Source: an uncultured bacterium | GTDB taxonomy: Bacteria; Actinomycetota; Coriobacteriia; Coriobacteriales; Eggerthellaceae | Direction: 5' to 3' | DNA length: 48,285 bases | Assembly: GCA_905215035.1 (NCBI GenBank) | Contig: CAJMOJ010000006.1 | Span: forward strand, 1-48,285 | Shown: piece by piece, positions 6,954 through 16,319 of the stretch | Layout of the letters: each line of letters begins with the position of its first letter | Numbering within the stretch: the stretch's first letter is position 1 | Made by a program: the position numbers and the translations under genes | The notes under the pieces: generated by a model | What the model saw: the letters and a program-made list of their open reading frames with translations, nothing else | Told to the model about the DNA's origin: nothing | Database searches by the model: none

Positions 6954-8117
6954 ATGCAGGTTATCCATTGTTTGAACAATATTTCTGAAAAGGGAACCAG
7001 TCTTTTTACTGACGAGTACACATTTTCAGACGATCTTTCTCAAGCTAACGGAATCCTGGTGCGATCAGCGGCATTGCATGATACCGAATTCCCTGAGCAA
7101 CTCCTTTCTATTGCACGCGCTGGTGCGGGTGTAAACAATATTCCTCTGGACCGTTGTGCGGAAGAGGGTATTGTTGTTTTTAATACGCCAGGCGCTAATG
7201 CAAATGCGGTAAAAGAGTTGGTGCTTTGTGGATTATTGCTTGGGTCTCGTGGCATTATCGGCGGCGCTGAATGGTGTCGTGAAAACGCTGACAATGACAA
7301 CATCACTAAGGATGCCGAAAAAGCTAAAAAGCAATTTGGCGGTCACGAGATTTTGGGCAAGAAGCTGGGCGTTATCGGTCTTGGTGCTATTGGCGCTATG
7401 GTAGCAAATGCTGCAGTCGATTTGGGCATGGATGTATATGGTTATGACCCTTATGTTTCAGTTGGAGCTGCATGGCGTATCGATTCAGCGGTTCATCATG
7501 TAACTGAACTTAATGATCTTCTTAAAGAGTGCGACTATATCACTATTCACGTTCCGGCTGTTGAGGGTACTATCGGCATGATTAATGCTGAGGCTTGCGA
7601 CACTATGAAAGATGGTGTCGTCTTTTTGAATTTCTCTCGTGAGACGTTGGTTGATGAGGCAGCTATGGCTCAAGCGCTCGAGTCAGGAAAGGTTGCAACC
7701 TATATTACTGACTTTGCAACGCCGGCTGTTATGAAAATGCCCAACACTATCGCCCTTCCTCACCTTGGTGCATCGACTGATGAGGCCGAAGAGAATTGCG
7801 CCATTATGGCAGTGAACCAAACCATGGACTATCTTGAAAACGGTTCTATCGTCAACTCTGTTAATTATCCCAGCACGCCTTTGAACCCTTGTGCAGGTAA
7901 TGGTACGCGTGTTGCCATTTTGCACGAGAATATCCCTAACACTATCTCTAAGTTTGCTGGTTTCTTTGGTGATGTAGATATTAATATCGACAATCTCATT
8001 AATGGTGCACGTGGCAATAATGCTTATACGGTTATTGATCTTGCTGTTCCTGCACCAGACAATACGGTAGAGGCGCTTTCAGCAGTGCCAGGAGTACGCC
8101 TCGTTCGCATTCTTTAA
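6954..8117 (+). CDS. serA: D-3-phosphoglycerate dehydrogenase-like (SerA family) with ACT domain
   Basis: This is a predicted NAD-dependent 2-hydroxyacid dehydrogenase for the first step of serine synthesis, 387 aa. The Rossmann motif (GVIGLGAIGAMV), the catalytic Arg region (NFSRETLVDE) and the His (LPHLGAST) are visible, and a short ACT-type regulatory domain occupies about the last 70 residues. The start at 6954 follows gaaggga; an upstream ATG at 6936 lies too close to the leader hairpin. The relay Glu, expected in a 'VFxxEP'-like segment, is not obvious: the equivalent stretch reads TDFATPAV. SRE replaces the usual SRG. The exact 2-hydroxyacid substrate should therefore be treated with some caution. 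Confidence 0.85.
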   Translation: MQVIHCLNNISEKGTSLFTDEYTFSDDLSQANGILVRSAALHDTEFPEQLLSIARAGAGVNNIPLDRCAEEGIVVFNTPGANANAVKELVLCGLLLGSRGIIGGAEWCRENADNDNITKDAEKAKKQFGGHEILGKKLGVIGLGAIGAMVANAAVDLGMDVYGYDPYVSVGAAWRIDSAVHHVTELNDLLKECDYITIHVPAVEGTIGMINAEACDTMKDGVVFLNFSRETLVDEAAMAQALESGKVATYITDFATPAVMKMPNTIALPHLGASTDEAEENCAIMAVNQTMDYLENGSIVNSVNYPSTPLNPCAGNGTRVAILHENIPNTISKFAGFFGDVDINIDNLINGARGNNAYTVIDLAVPAPDNTVEALSAVPGVRLVRIL

Positions 8118-8134
8118 TACTGCCGCTTTTTGAA

Positions 8135-8162
8135 CCAAAAAAACGTCCATTTTGGATTTTTT
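8135..8162 (+). terminator. Terminator after serA-like gene
   Basis: Short stem ccaaaa/ttttgg, 9-base loop, then six T residues. Confidence 0.55.
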
Positions 8163-8276
8163 GAAGGCCGCGACACTTTTCTCGTGCGATCAGAAGCAAG
8201 TTTGCAAGTCGTTCAGTGAAATAATCTTAGTTGGTGTCAAAAAAGTGCTTGATGGCATCAATATGGTATATGTGAT

Positions 8277-8309
8277 TAAAAATGCCGATGGGATAATCCC
8301 CATCGGCAT
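8277..8309 (-). terminator. Terminator for engB (minus strand)
   Basis: A perfect 11-bp stem (8282-8292 with 8299-8309) is followed on the minus strand by TTTTT (complement of 8277-8281). It lies downstream of the convergent engB. Confidence 0.85.
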
Positions 8310-8404
8310 GCACTAGACGAAATTAATAGACAATCGCTTGTGTCGTAGCATTCATTTTCTATATAGAGAAGCTAGAGAATAGAGAAGCTAGAGAAGCATG
8401 AGCT

Positions 8405-8986
8405 TTACTGGCATGCTTTATCAATAGCGGCGCGGATTTTATCCATGCCGGTTCCTTTTTCTGCTGAGCAAGGGATGATTTCAATGTCGGAAGGCAGGTT
8501 TAATTGTTTGCGCAGTGCAGCAACGGCCTTATTGATTTGATTATTGGAAAGCTTGTCGGCTTTAGTGAGCGCGATAATAAAGGGCATATTGCATGCACGT
8601 AAAAACTCAACCATTTGTTCGTCGAGCTCTGTTGCAGGATGACGGATGTCGATCAATGAGATCACCAAAGCATAAAAACGATATTGATCAAAATATCCGT
8701 TAATCATCTCTGACCAGCGACCTTTTTCTGACTTAGCAACTTTTGCGTAGCCATATCCTGGTAGATCAACAAAATCAATAGCGTCATTGCCAAAGAAGTT
8801 TACCGTTGAGGTCTTACCAGGCTTAGAAGATACGTAGGCAAGTGCCTTGCGATTAAAAAGCTTGTTGATAAGCGATGATTTTCCTACATTTGAGCGACCG
8901 ACGAATGAAACTTCAGGAAGGGTTGAGGTTGGGATTTGGCCTGACGTGCCATAGGCTCCTTTAAAAGCAACATTATTGAAGTTCAT
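8405..8986 (-). CDS. engB: Ribosome-biogenesis GTP-binding protein EngB/YsxC
   Basis: This 193-aa essential GTPase acts in large ribosomal subunit assembly. The G1 P-loop (GRSNVGKSS), a G2 Thr (KTSTVNFF), G3 (DLPGYGYA) and G4 (TKADK) are intact, and the length is typical of the family. The start is preceded by aaggact. It is monocistronic, convergent with the serA-like gene and divergent from the MscS gene. Confidence 0.96.
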   Translation of the reverse strand: MNFNNVAFKGAYGTSGQIPTSTLPEVSFVGRSNVGKSSLINKLFNRKALAYVSSKPGKTSTVNFFGNDAIDFVDLPGYGYAKVAKSEKGRWSEMINGYFDQYRFYALVISLIDIRHPATELDEQMVEFLRACNMPFIIALTKADKLSNNQINKAVAALRKQLNLPSDIEIIPCSAEKGTGMDKIRAAIDKACQ

Positions 8987-9200
8987 AGATCGAGTCCTTG
9001 AAAGTGATTTTGAAAGCTATTGTCACAATTATACCTGAGGGTGACGAATAGCCTTGAGGATCATGTAATCCGTATTAACGAAGGTATTCAATATTATGAC
9101 GCACAGGCTAGTTTGCTTTTAAAAGGTGTGTATTTGTATTAAGTTAAAGAGAACGGTAGTCTAAGCAATAGGGAAAGCAATAAGAGCTAAGCAATAAAGA

Positions 9201-10268
9201 ATGGTTAGCATGGATATCACCTGGATTCAGCAAATACAAGATTACTTTGGTAGGATTATTGGCAATCCTACGTTGTCAAGCGTCATTATGGCGTTAGTGC
9301 TTGCGTGTATTACCATTATTATTGCGCGCATATGCGTCAATATGATTCGCAAATATCTTGAGCACCAAGACAGTACGCTTGCTGAGAGCTCTTTTTATGT
9401 AACCGTAGTGCGTATTGTGGTGTGGGGCCTTGGTGCTTGCATTATTTTGGATACCTGTTTTCACGTTAATATGTCTGCTATTATTGCCGCGTTAGGCGTT
9501 GGCGGTATTGCTATTTCACTGGGTTTTCAAGATACGCTTTCCAATCTGTTTGGTGGGGCAGCTATCACTCTTACTAAGATGGTAAAGCCGGGAGATAATA
9601 TACAAGTAAGCGGTTATACCAATGTTTATGGGGTAGTTCAAGATATCCAATGGCGCCAAACAACTATTGCCAATGACGAAAATACCATTGTGGTTCCTAA
9701 TTCAGTGTTATCTAAGAATCCTGTTATTCATTTAATGCCTGAGCAAGAACTTGAAATTCCCATTTTGCTTTCTAATGTGGATGATATCAATGGCGCGACA
9801 AGAGATATGATCAAGGTTGCCAAGGAATCATGCAGAGGCGTGGCGAATGTTATTGGTGAACCGCAAGTGTTTTATACTGGCGTTGGTGAACACGGCGTTA
9901 ATGGGACTATTGTGGTTCAGATTGATAATCCTAATAAAGAAGACCTTGCTACTGATGCTGTAGTGCGTGCGATTGCGCCTTTTGCAAAAAAGGGAATTGA
10001 GGCTGAGTCGCTGGAGAGTTCAAGAGAGCTTCTTCGAATGTCAGGTTTGAAATCGGATCAAAAAAACAGCCATGGTATTTCGGATGAGTCTGGCGAATCT
10101 GCCAAACAGAACGCGTCTGGTACCCAGAGCGTTGCTATACAGGATGTGCAAGATGTACAAGATGCATCGCATACGCAAGAGTCCCAAAAGCCACAGGCTA
10201 ATCAAGCGGCACAAGATATACAAGATGTGCAGGATGGATTAAAGGCACCGGGTACACAAAAGTCCTAG
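9201..10268 (+). CDS. Small-conductance mechanosensitive channel (MscS family)
   Basis: This 355-aa channel gates on membrane tension and releases solutes in osmotic downshock. Three membrane helices (about residues 20-45, 61-83, 89-115) end in the pore-lining Gly/Ala helix (AALGVGGIAISLGFQD). The conserved LFGGAAITLTKMVKPGD turn and the beta domain (VQDIQWRQTTI, VPNSVLSKNPV) follow. The C-terminal about 85 residues form a hydrophilic tail with repeated QDVQD/QDIQD units, unlike canonical MscS. No clear ribosome binding site is seen for either ATG 9201 or 9210, so the start is uncertain. Confidence 0.92.
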   Translation: MVSMDITWIQQIQDYFGRIIGNPTLSSVIMALVLACITIIIARICVNMIRKYLEHQDSTLAESSFYVTVVRIVVWGLGACIILDTCFHVNMSAIIAALGVGGIAISLGFQDTLSNLFGGAAITLTKMVKPGDNIQVSGYTNVYGVVQDIQWRQTTIANDENTIVVPNSVLSKNPVIHLMPEQELEIPILLSNVDDINGATRDMIKVAKESCRGVANVIGEPQVFYTGVGEHGVNGTIVVQIDNPNKEDLATDAVVRAIAPFAKKGIEAESLESSRELLRMSGLKSDQKNSHGISDESGESAKQNASGTQSVAIQDVQDVQDASHTQESQKPQANQAAQDIQDVQDGLKAPGTQKS

Positions 10269-10342
10269 GATACGCATGGCGCAAATCAAGCATCATAAAA
10301 CCCAAAACGTAACAATTCCGATCTATTGTTGCTGAGCTGGTT

Positions 10343-10351
10343 TGCTATGAT
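10343..10351 (+). promoter_or_regulatory. Extended -10 promoter for gatCAB
   Basis: TGCTATGAT matches an extended -10 element (TGn-TATGAT) about 58 bases before gatC. No good -35 box is seen at the expected distance. The same 9-mer occurs before the second lectin gene. Confidence 0.5.
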
Positions 10352-10408
10352 AGATGAATTATTGTCACGATATTGTCTAACTCAAATATTAAAGGAGAGT
10401 AGGCCTCA

Positions 10409-10717
10409 ATGACTCAGTATTTAACTGAATCTGATGTGCGCCGTATTGCAACGTATGCGCGCATTGGCTTAACCGAGGATGAAGTTGTAGAGATGACAAC
10501 TGATCTCAATAACATCATCGAAAGTCTCAAACCCATTACGGAATATGATCTTGAAGGTGTTGAGCCCACCTTCCATCCCATTGGGGGATTGGTAAATGTT
10601 ATGCGTGAAGACGTGGAACAAGAAAGCTTTACGCAAGAAGTGGCGCTCGAAAATGCGCCTAAACAACAAGATGGGTGTTTTTTGATTCCTTCTATTTTGG
10701 GTGGAGGTGATCAATAA
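10409..10717 (+). CDS. gatC: Asp-tRNA(Asn)/Glu-tRNA(Gln) amidotransferase subunit C
   Basis: The 102-aa small subunit stabilises the GatAB complex in transamidation of mischarged Glu-tRNA(Gln) and/or Asp-tRNA(Asn). The family pattern is clear: an N-terminal 'I..YARIGLTEDE' helix, the 'LNNIIE' segment and the 'VMREDV' motif. A ribosome binding site (aaaggag, 10391-10397) precedes the ATG. The stop overlaps the gatA start by one base (taATG), indicating translational coupling. First gene of gatCAB. Confidence 0.95.
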   Translation: MTQYLTESDVRRIATYARIGLTEDEVVEMTTDLNNIIESLKPITEYDLEGVEPTFHPIGGLVNVMREDVEQESFTQEVALENAPKQQDGCFLIPSILGGGDQ

Positions 10718-12210
10718 TGAGCGCATTTGCGACACAGTCGGTAGCAGAGATTCAAGCTGGCCTTAAAGCAGGTGAATATTCTGCAAAAGAAATTGTTGAC
10801 CAGAGCCTTGAGCGTATTGAGTCTCTCGATCCTTCAATTCATGCGTTTTTAGAGGTCACGGCAGATGCAGCTTATGATCAAGCAAAACAGGTTGATGCAG
10901 CACTGACTGCAGGGACATTTGATGAGCTGGGGCCTCTTGCAGGAGTGCCGGTAGCATTTAAAGACAATATGAATATGGTGGGTACGCATACCACCTGTTC
11001 TTCAAACATGCTTGCTTCCTACGTGTCGCCCTACACCGCAACATGTGTTGAGCGCATGATTCAAGCAGGAGCGCTTCCTTTAGGTAAACTCAATATGGAT
11101 GAGTTTGCTTTTGGTTCATCGACTGAGACATCTGCATTTGGGCCCACTAACAACCCTTGGGATACTACACGTGTTCCTGGTGGATCATCGGGTGGGTCTG
11201 CAGCAGCGGTGGCGGCTGGTCTTGCAACCATTACGCTTGGGTCTGATACGGGCGGTTCCATTAGGCAGCCTGCAAGTTTTTGCGGTGTTGTGGGTATGAA
11301 ACCAACGTATGGCGTAGTAAGTCGTTATGGTGTGGTTGCGTTTGGCTCATCGCTTGATCAAGTAGGACCGTTTAGTCGTTGTGTGCGTGATACCGCGCTT
11401 GCTATGAATGCCCTTGCTGGTCCTGGTCATGACCCGCATGATTGTACTTCACAAAAGGTGACAACTGACTTTTTGGATAACCTTGATTCAGGTGTTGCGG
11501 GAATGAAGCTTGGTGTTGTGCCGGCCTTTATGGAAGCACAAGGTCTGCAGCCTGAGGTGAAAGAAAAGATTGAAGAAGCGCTCGCTCATCTCAAAGAGCA
11601 AGGGGCAGAGATCATAGAAGTTGATCTTCCTAACGCAGCTGCTGCCATGAGTGCCTACTATGTGCTAGGACCTTGTGAAGCTTTTTCTAACCTAGCCCGA
11701 TTCGACTCAGTGCGTTATGGCTATTGTGAGCCAGGTTGTAAAGAGCTTGGTGTCCAGTATGAGAAATCACGTTCTGGCGGATTTGGCCCTGAGGCGCGTC
11801 GCCGCATCATGCTGGGAAGTTATCTTCTTTCTTCAGGCGTCTATGACAAATACTATTATCCTGCTCAACAGGTTCGTACTCTTATTACCCAAGATTATGT
11901 TGAGGCTTATAAGTCAGTGGACTGTATCGTTGCTCCGGTAAGTCCGCGAACCGCCTTTACCTTTGGAGAAATTTCAGATCCTGCTGAGATGTATCTCTCA
12001 GATATGTTTACGATCTCAATTAATATTGCGGGCAATGGCGGCATGAGCGTACCTATTGGACTTGGTGCTCAAAGTGGCCTTCCGGTAGGTGTCCAGCTCA
12101 TCGCTCCAGCCTTTAAAGATGAAAATATGCTGCGCGTGGCACAAGCGCTTGAGAATGTTTATGGAGCTGCTCCTGTTGCGCCTGACTTTGCAGGAAAGGA
12201 AGGTGCGTAA
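10717..12210 (+). CDS. gatA: Asp/Glu-tRNA amidotransferase subunit A (amidase)
   Basis: This 497-aa amidase subunit releases ammonia from glutamine for transfer to the mischarged tRNA. The amidase-signature triad can be placed at Lys82 (AFKDN), cis-Ser157 (PGGSSGGSA) and nucleophile Ser181 (DTGGSIRQP), with the same spacing as known GatA enzymes. GGAGGTGAT precedes the start. It overlaps gatC by one base and ends 3 bases before gatB. Confidence 0.98.
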   Translation: MSAFATQSVAEIQAGLKAGEYSAKEIVDQSLERIESLDPSIHAFLEVTADAAYDQAKQVDAALTAGTFDELGPLAGVPVAFKDNMNMVGTHTTCSSNMLASYVSPYTATCVERMIQAGALPLGKLNMDEFAFGSSTETSAFGPTNNPWDTTRVPGGSSGGSAAAVAAGLATITLGSDTGGSIRQPASFCGVVGMKPTYGVVSRYGVVAFGSSLDQVGPFSRCVRDTALAMNALAGPGHDPHDCTSQKVTTDFLDNLDSGVAGMKLGVVPAFMEAQGLQPEVKEKIEEALAHLKEQGAEIIEVDLPNAAAAMSAYYVLGPCEAFSNLARFDSVRYGYCEPGCKELGVQYEKSRSGGFGPEARRRIMLGSYLLSSGVYDKYYYPAQQVRTLITQDYVEAYKSVDCIVAPVSPRTAFTFGEISDPAEMYLSDMFTISINIAGNGGMSVPIGLGAQSGLPVGVQLIAPAFKDENMLRVAQALENVYGAAPVAPDFAGKEGA

Positions 12211-12213
12211 ATC

Positions 12214-13788
12214 ATGCGTAAACTTGAAGAAGTTTTGCAAGATTGGGAGGCCGTTATTGGTCTTGAGGTGCATGCTGAACTTACGACTCTTGAGACCAAG
12301 ATGTTTTGCGGCTGCAAACTTGAGTTTGGTGCCGATCCCAATACGCACACTTGTCCAGTTTGCCTAGGCTTGCCCGGTGCGCTTCCTGTGCCCAATAAGG
12401 CGGCAATCGAGTCTATCGTGCTTGCTGGTCTTGCGACTAATTGTGATATCGAACCGTATTCAATGTTCTATCGCAAAAACTATATGTATCCGGATATGGC
12501 CAAAAACTTTCAGACCACGCAAGGTCCTGTTGCGTTTTGCATGCGCGGGCATCTTGATCTTGAAATGGATGGCGCACCCGCAAAAGAACGCGTCGATGTG
12601 GCATCGCTGGCTGCGGGTGAGACAGAAGGTAATGTCACTAAGACCGAAGATGGCTATGTGGCTCATGTCGGTATTGAACGCATCCACATGGAAGAAGATG
12701 CCGGCAAGATGAACCATATTGGCGGTGGAGAAGGTCGTATCGCAGGGGCAACGCATTCACTTGTTGATTATAATCGTGCGGGTACGCCGCTTATTGAGTT
12801 GGTAACGTTGCCTGAGCTGCGCACGCCTGAGGAGGCTCGTGCCTTTATGCAGAAGCTGCGTCAGATTTATTTGGCGATTGGCATTTCTGACTGTTCTATG
12901 GAAGAGGGCTCGCTGCGCTGTGATGGCAATGTGTCTTTGCGCCGCCGCGGAGATACCAAGCTCGGAACTAAAACGGAACTTAAAAACATTAACTCATTCA
13001 AGTCGCTTCATGATGGTTTGGCTTATGAGATTTGTCGTCAGGCAGAGGTACTTGAAGAGGGTGGCACAATCTATCAAGAGACGCGTCACTGGGATCCGAG
13101 CGCAAAACGCACTATTGTTATGCGTGTCAAAGAAACGGCAGATGACTATCGCTTGTTCCCCGAACCAGACTTGGCACCCTATCACCTCTCTGATGAATTT
13201 GTTGAGAATGTGCGTAAAAAACTTCCTGAACTTCCTGATCAGAAAGCAAAACGCTTCGAATCTGAATTTGGCTTATCTGCCTATGATGCACGTCATCTTG
13301 TTGAGCATCGTAGTACTGCCAATTTCTTTGAGGCGTGTATGGCCACCGAGCAAGGCACTCAATTTGTAAAGCCTATCGCTAACCTTATTATTAATGACGT
13401 GGCAGCTTATTTGAATACACACCCTGAGATCACCACGCTTGATCAGACAGCGTTGAGTCCTGAGCGCGCTGTGACCCTTGTTGAACTTATGCAAAAGGAT
13501 GTGATTTCGTCTAAGCAAGGTAAGGAAGTATTTGCCGCCATTCTTGAAGAGGACAAAGATCCTAAAGCAATTATTGCTGAGCGCGGTATGGAGCAGGTAA
13601 GTGATACAGGCGCTATTGAAGGTGTTATCGATGGGGTGTTGGCTGCTTTCCCCGACAAGGTCGAACAATACAAGGGTGGAAAGACGGGATTGCTTGGTTT
13701 CTTTGTTGGTCAATGTATGAAGGAGATGAAGGGGCAAGGTAACCCTAAGGTGATCAATGAGCTGTTAAGCAAAAAACTTGATAGCTAA
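12214..13788 (+). CDS. gatB: Asp/Glu-tRNA amidotransferase subunit B
   Basis: The 524-aa subunit binds tRNA and carries the kinase/transamidase active site. The conserved openings VIGLEVHAEL and KMFCGC, the C-x-V-C-L-G-L-P-G segment, NYMYPDMAKNFQ, the Glu-rich LEEDAGKMNH-like region and the C-terminal YqeY-like tail domain (GFFVGQCMKEMKGQGNP) are present. Its ribosome binding site lies inside the end of gatA. Last gene of the operon. Confidence 0.98.
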   Translation: MRKLEEVLQDWEAVIGLEVHAELTTLETKMFCGCKLEFGADPNTHTCPVCLGLPGALPVPNKAAIESIVLAGLATNCDIEPYSMFYRKNYMYPDMAKNFQTTQGPVAFCMRGHLDLEMDGAPAKERVDVASLAAGETEGNVTKTEDGYVAHVGIERIHMEEDAGKMNHIGGGEGRIAGATHSLVDYNRAGTPLIELVTLPELRTPEEARAFMQKLRQIYLAIGISDCSMEEGSLRCDGNVSLRRRGDTKLGTKTELKNINSFKSLHDGLAYEICRQAEVLEEGGTIYQETRHWDPSAKRTIVMRVKETADDYRLFPEPDLAPYHLSDEFVENVRKKLPELPDQKAKRFESEFGLSAYDARHLVEHRSTANFFEACMATEQGTQFVKPIANLIINDVAAYLNTHPEITTLDQTALSPERAVTLVELMQKDVISSKQGKEVFAAILEEDKDPKAIIAERGMEQVSDTGAIEGVIDGVLAAFPDKVEQYKGGKTGLLGFFVGQCMKEMKGQGNPKVINELLSKKLDS

Positions 13789-13923
13789 CCTGATATTCTG
13801 ATAGCTAGTCCTAATGGCTAGCTTGAGAGCTCATCTGGTAGAACCTACTAGAGGGGAAGCTTGATAGGGGAGCTTTTCGTAAGCTGGCCTGAATGTAAGT
13901 CCACATAGTAGAAACCAACAGGT

Positions 13924-15360
13924 ATGAGCAATACACTAAATAAGCATGACGCTTCCGAGAACCGAGAAGGGTTTTCAACCCGTCTCGGTTTTCTTTTGAT
14001 TGCTGCTGGATGTGCAATTGGTCTTGGTAATATTTGGCGTTTTCCGTTTATTGTTGGTCAGTATGGCGGCGCTGCATTCGTGCTTGTCATTATTTTCTTT
14101 CTTATTGTGCTGGGATTGCCGCTCCTAGTAATGGAATTTGCTGTTGGGCGAGCAAGCCATCGTTCAGTTGCGCGATCATTTGATGCGCTTGAACCACGTC
14201 ATACTAAATGGCACTGGTTTAAGTGGTTTGCCCTTGCGGGTAATTATCTACTAATGATGTTCTATACCACCGTCTGTGGCTGGATGGTTGCGTATCTCTT
14301 TAAAATGGCCTCTGGTGCATGTGCCCCCGGTGCAGATATTCCTGCTGTGTTTTCGACCATGACGGGCAATCCTTTTGAGATGCTTGGTTGGATGGGATTG
14401 GTCACCATTGCTGGATTTGGTGTATGCGCTCTTGGTGTGCAAAGAGGTGTCGAGCGAATAACTAAGTACATGATGGCTGCGCTTTTCATCCTGATGATCG
14501 TTCTTTGTGTACATTCTTTTACGCTTGAGGGTGGACAGGCTGGCGTTGAGTTTTATTTGATGCCTGATTTTGACAAGCTATTCCATAATCCGGATGCTTC
14601 ATTTGCAGAGATTATTTTTGCTGCAATGAGTCAAGCGTTCTTTATGCTTTCAATTGGTGTGGGGTCCATGTCAATTTTTGGCAGCTATATTGGACGTGAT
14701 CATGCACTTCCAGGTGAAGCAGTTCGTATTGCGGGTCTTGATACGCTTGTTGCACTTATGGCGGGTCTGATTATCTTTCCTGCTTGTTTCGCCTTTAACG
14801 TTGCCCCCAATTCAGGACCTGATCTTGTTTTTCTCACGCTTCCGTATGTCTTTCAGCAGATGCCGATGGGGCAGTTATGGGGCACTATCTTTTTCTTATG
14901 TCTTGCTTGCGCTGCTCTTTCAACGGTCATTGCGGTATTTGAAAATATTTTGCGGTTCTCTATGGACGAATGGAATATTAATCGTAAAAAGGCAGTCCTT
15001 TATAATGGGCCACTTTTATTGCTGCTTTCAGTTCCTTGCGTTCTTGGTTTTAATGTGTGGTCTGGTTTTGAAGTGCCTGGTATTGGCAATATCCAATCGC
15101 TCGAAGACTTTCTTGTTTCAAATAACTTTTTGTCGCTGGGAGCCCTGGTGTTTGTGCTGTTTTGCACTACGAAAAAAGGATGGGGTTGGAAGAATTTTCT
15201 GGAAGAAGCCAATAAAGGAACAGGCATGAAGTTTCCAAAAATTCTTTATGGCTGGACGCGCTATGGCGTGCCCATTCTCATTATCGCTGTCTTTGTGATG
15301 GGCTGGATACCTACGCTTGCTTATTGGATAGGTTTAGGCGCACCCCAGCTTGCGATATAG
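13924..15360 (+). CDS. Sodium-dependent NSS-family amino-acid symporter
   Basis: This 478-aa transporter belongs to the neurotransmitter:sodium symporter family (LeuT/MhsT/TnaT fold), which imports amino acids with Na+. TM1 carries the signature IAAGCAIGLGNIWRFPF, where the unwound substrate/Na+ site lies. The QYGGAAFV segment and GLPLLVMEFAVGR follow, and about 11 hydrophobic helices are visible, as in bacterial 11-TM members. The substrate cannot be read from sequence; hydrophobic or aromatic amino acids are common in bacterial members. Upstream, 13789-13923 holds only small inverted repeats around agctag/ctagct. Confidence 0.95.
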   Translation: MSNTLNKHDASENREGFSTRLGFLLIAAGCAIGLGNIWRFPFIVGQYGGAAFVLVIIFFLIVLGLPLLVMEFAVGRASHRSVARSFDALEPRHTKWHWFKWFALAGNYLLMMFYTTVCGWMVAYLFKMASGACAPGADIPAVFSTMTGNPFEMLGWMGLVTIAGFGVCALGVQRGVERITKYMMAALFILMIVLCVHSFTLEGGQAGVEFYLMPDFDKLFHNPDASFAEIIFAAMSQAFFMLSIGVGSMSIFGSYIGRDHALPGEAVRIAGLDTLVALMAGLIIFPACFAFNVAPNSGPDLVFLTLPYVFQQMPMGQLWGTIFFLCLACAALSTVIAVFENILRFSMDEWNINRKKAVLYNGPLLLLLSVPCVLGFNVWSGFEVPGIGNIQSLEDFLVSNNFLSLGALVFVLFCTTKKGWGWKNFLEEANKGTGMKFPKILYGWTRYGVPILIIAVFVMGWIPTLAYWIGLGAPQLAI

Positions 15361-15370
15361 CGTGTATTAA

Positions 15371-15404
15371 AAACGGCGGTACATAAGGGTACCGCCGTTT
15401 TATG
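15371..15404. terminator. Bidirectional terminator between symporter and rubrerythrin genes
   Basis: A perfect 12-bp stem (15371-15382 with 15389-15400) is flanked by A residues on the left and T residues on the right, so it can act on both strands. Confidence 0.8.
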
Positions 15405-15465
15405 AGTCGATATAAAAGCTAGTGCATTGCTTATTGACGGGTTTTGTCAATAAGCGGGGTAACTA

Positions 15466-16005
15466 TTAGTAGTTAGTTGCACGAAGCTCAAAGTGGCCTT
15501 GTGGATGTTTGCATACGGGACACTCCTCAGGAGGTTCGGTTCCAATATGGACATGTCCGCACACAGTGCACACCCAAACTTGAACTTGCTCGCGTTTGAA
15601 AACCTCACCATTATTGATGCGTTCAATAAGCAAGTCGTAACGTTCTTGATGAGTTTTTTCAATGGCGCCAAGACCCTCAAAGAAATCAGCAAGTTCGTCA
15701 AAACCTTCTGATCGAGCGGTCTCAGCAAAGTTTTTATACATGTCAGACCACTCGTAATGTTCTCCTTGAGATGCAAGAGTAAGACCTTCTAAGGTGTGGG
15801 GAACTTCGCCATCATGAAGACGCTTGAAATGAAGCTTTGCATGGTGTAATTCGTTTTCAGCAGTTTCATTAAAAATGTCTGCAATTTGAACGTAACCATC
15901 TTTGCGAGCCTGTTGGCCATAGAAAAGATAGCTAACATAGGCCTGACATTCGCCAGCAAATGCGGTTTGTAAATTCTTCCATGATTGAGAATCTTTGAGT
16001 TCCAT
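15466..16005 (-). CDS. Rubrerythrin
   Basis: This 179-aa non-haem di-iron peroxidase reduces hydrogen peroxide in anaerobes using reduced rubredoxin/NAD(P)H electrons. The ferritin-like domain has the metal ligands in AGECQAYVSY, ETAENELHHAK and AIEKTHQERY. The C-terminal rubredoxin-like domain has CTVC and CPVC (Fe-Cys4). A strong AAGGAGG precedes the start. It is monocistronic. A long inverted repeat lies in its upstream region. Confidence 0.97.
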   Translation of the reverse strand: MELKDSQSWKNLQTAFAGECQAYVSYLFYGQQARKDGYVQIADIFNETAENELHHAKLHFKRLHDGEVPHTLEGLTLASQGEHYEWSDMYKNFAETARSEGFDELADFFEGLGAIEKTHQERYDLLIERINNGEVFKREQVQVWVCTVCGHVHIGTEPPEECPVCKHPQGHFELRATNY

Positions 16006-16069
16006 AGTGGCCTCCTTGTAACTGTATGGCTGTTATATCAACGTATCTCTAACGCGATAGTGGATATAT

Positions 16070-16109
16070 ACGACATAGACGCTTACGCGAGATAAGGCAT
16101 CTATGTCGT
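16070..16109. repeat. Inverted repeat upstream of rubrerythrin
   Basis: Perfect 10-bp arms acgacataga (16070-16079) and tctatgtcgt (16100-16109) enclose a 20-base loop with its own small gc-tta/taa-g-gc stem. It sits about 65-105 bases upstream of the rubrerythrin start, and could be an operator or an RNA hairpin. The rest of 16006-16319 shows only short AT-rich stretches and a small tgctttgca-like dyad. Confidence 0.5.
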
Positions 16110-16319
16110 TCATTACCCCCACGTCATATTCTGTCTAATCACTCAAAGGTCAATGTGTGCTTTCTTGCTTTGCAAGCAATTTGTAATCAGGCGTAGTCTG
16201 TTCTGTAAGGTAGAGGCTTTATGTAGATTTGCGCAAATATCTTTTTGCATAAGCACACAAGAACATGTCAGACGAGAACATTCCAGGTTAAAACGTTTTC
16301 AGACTACAATGCCTTCAGG

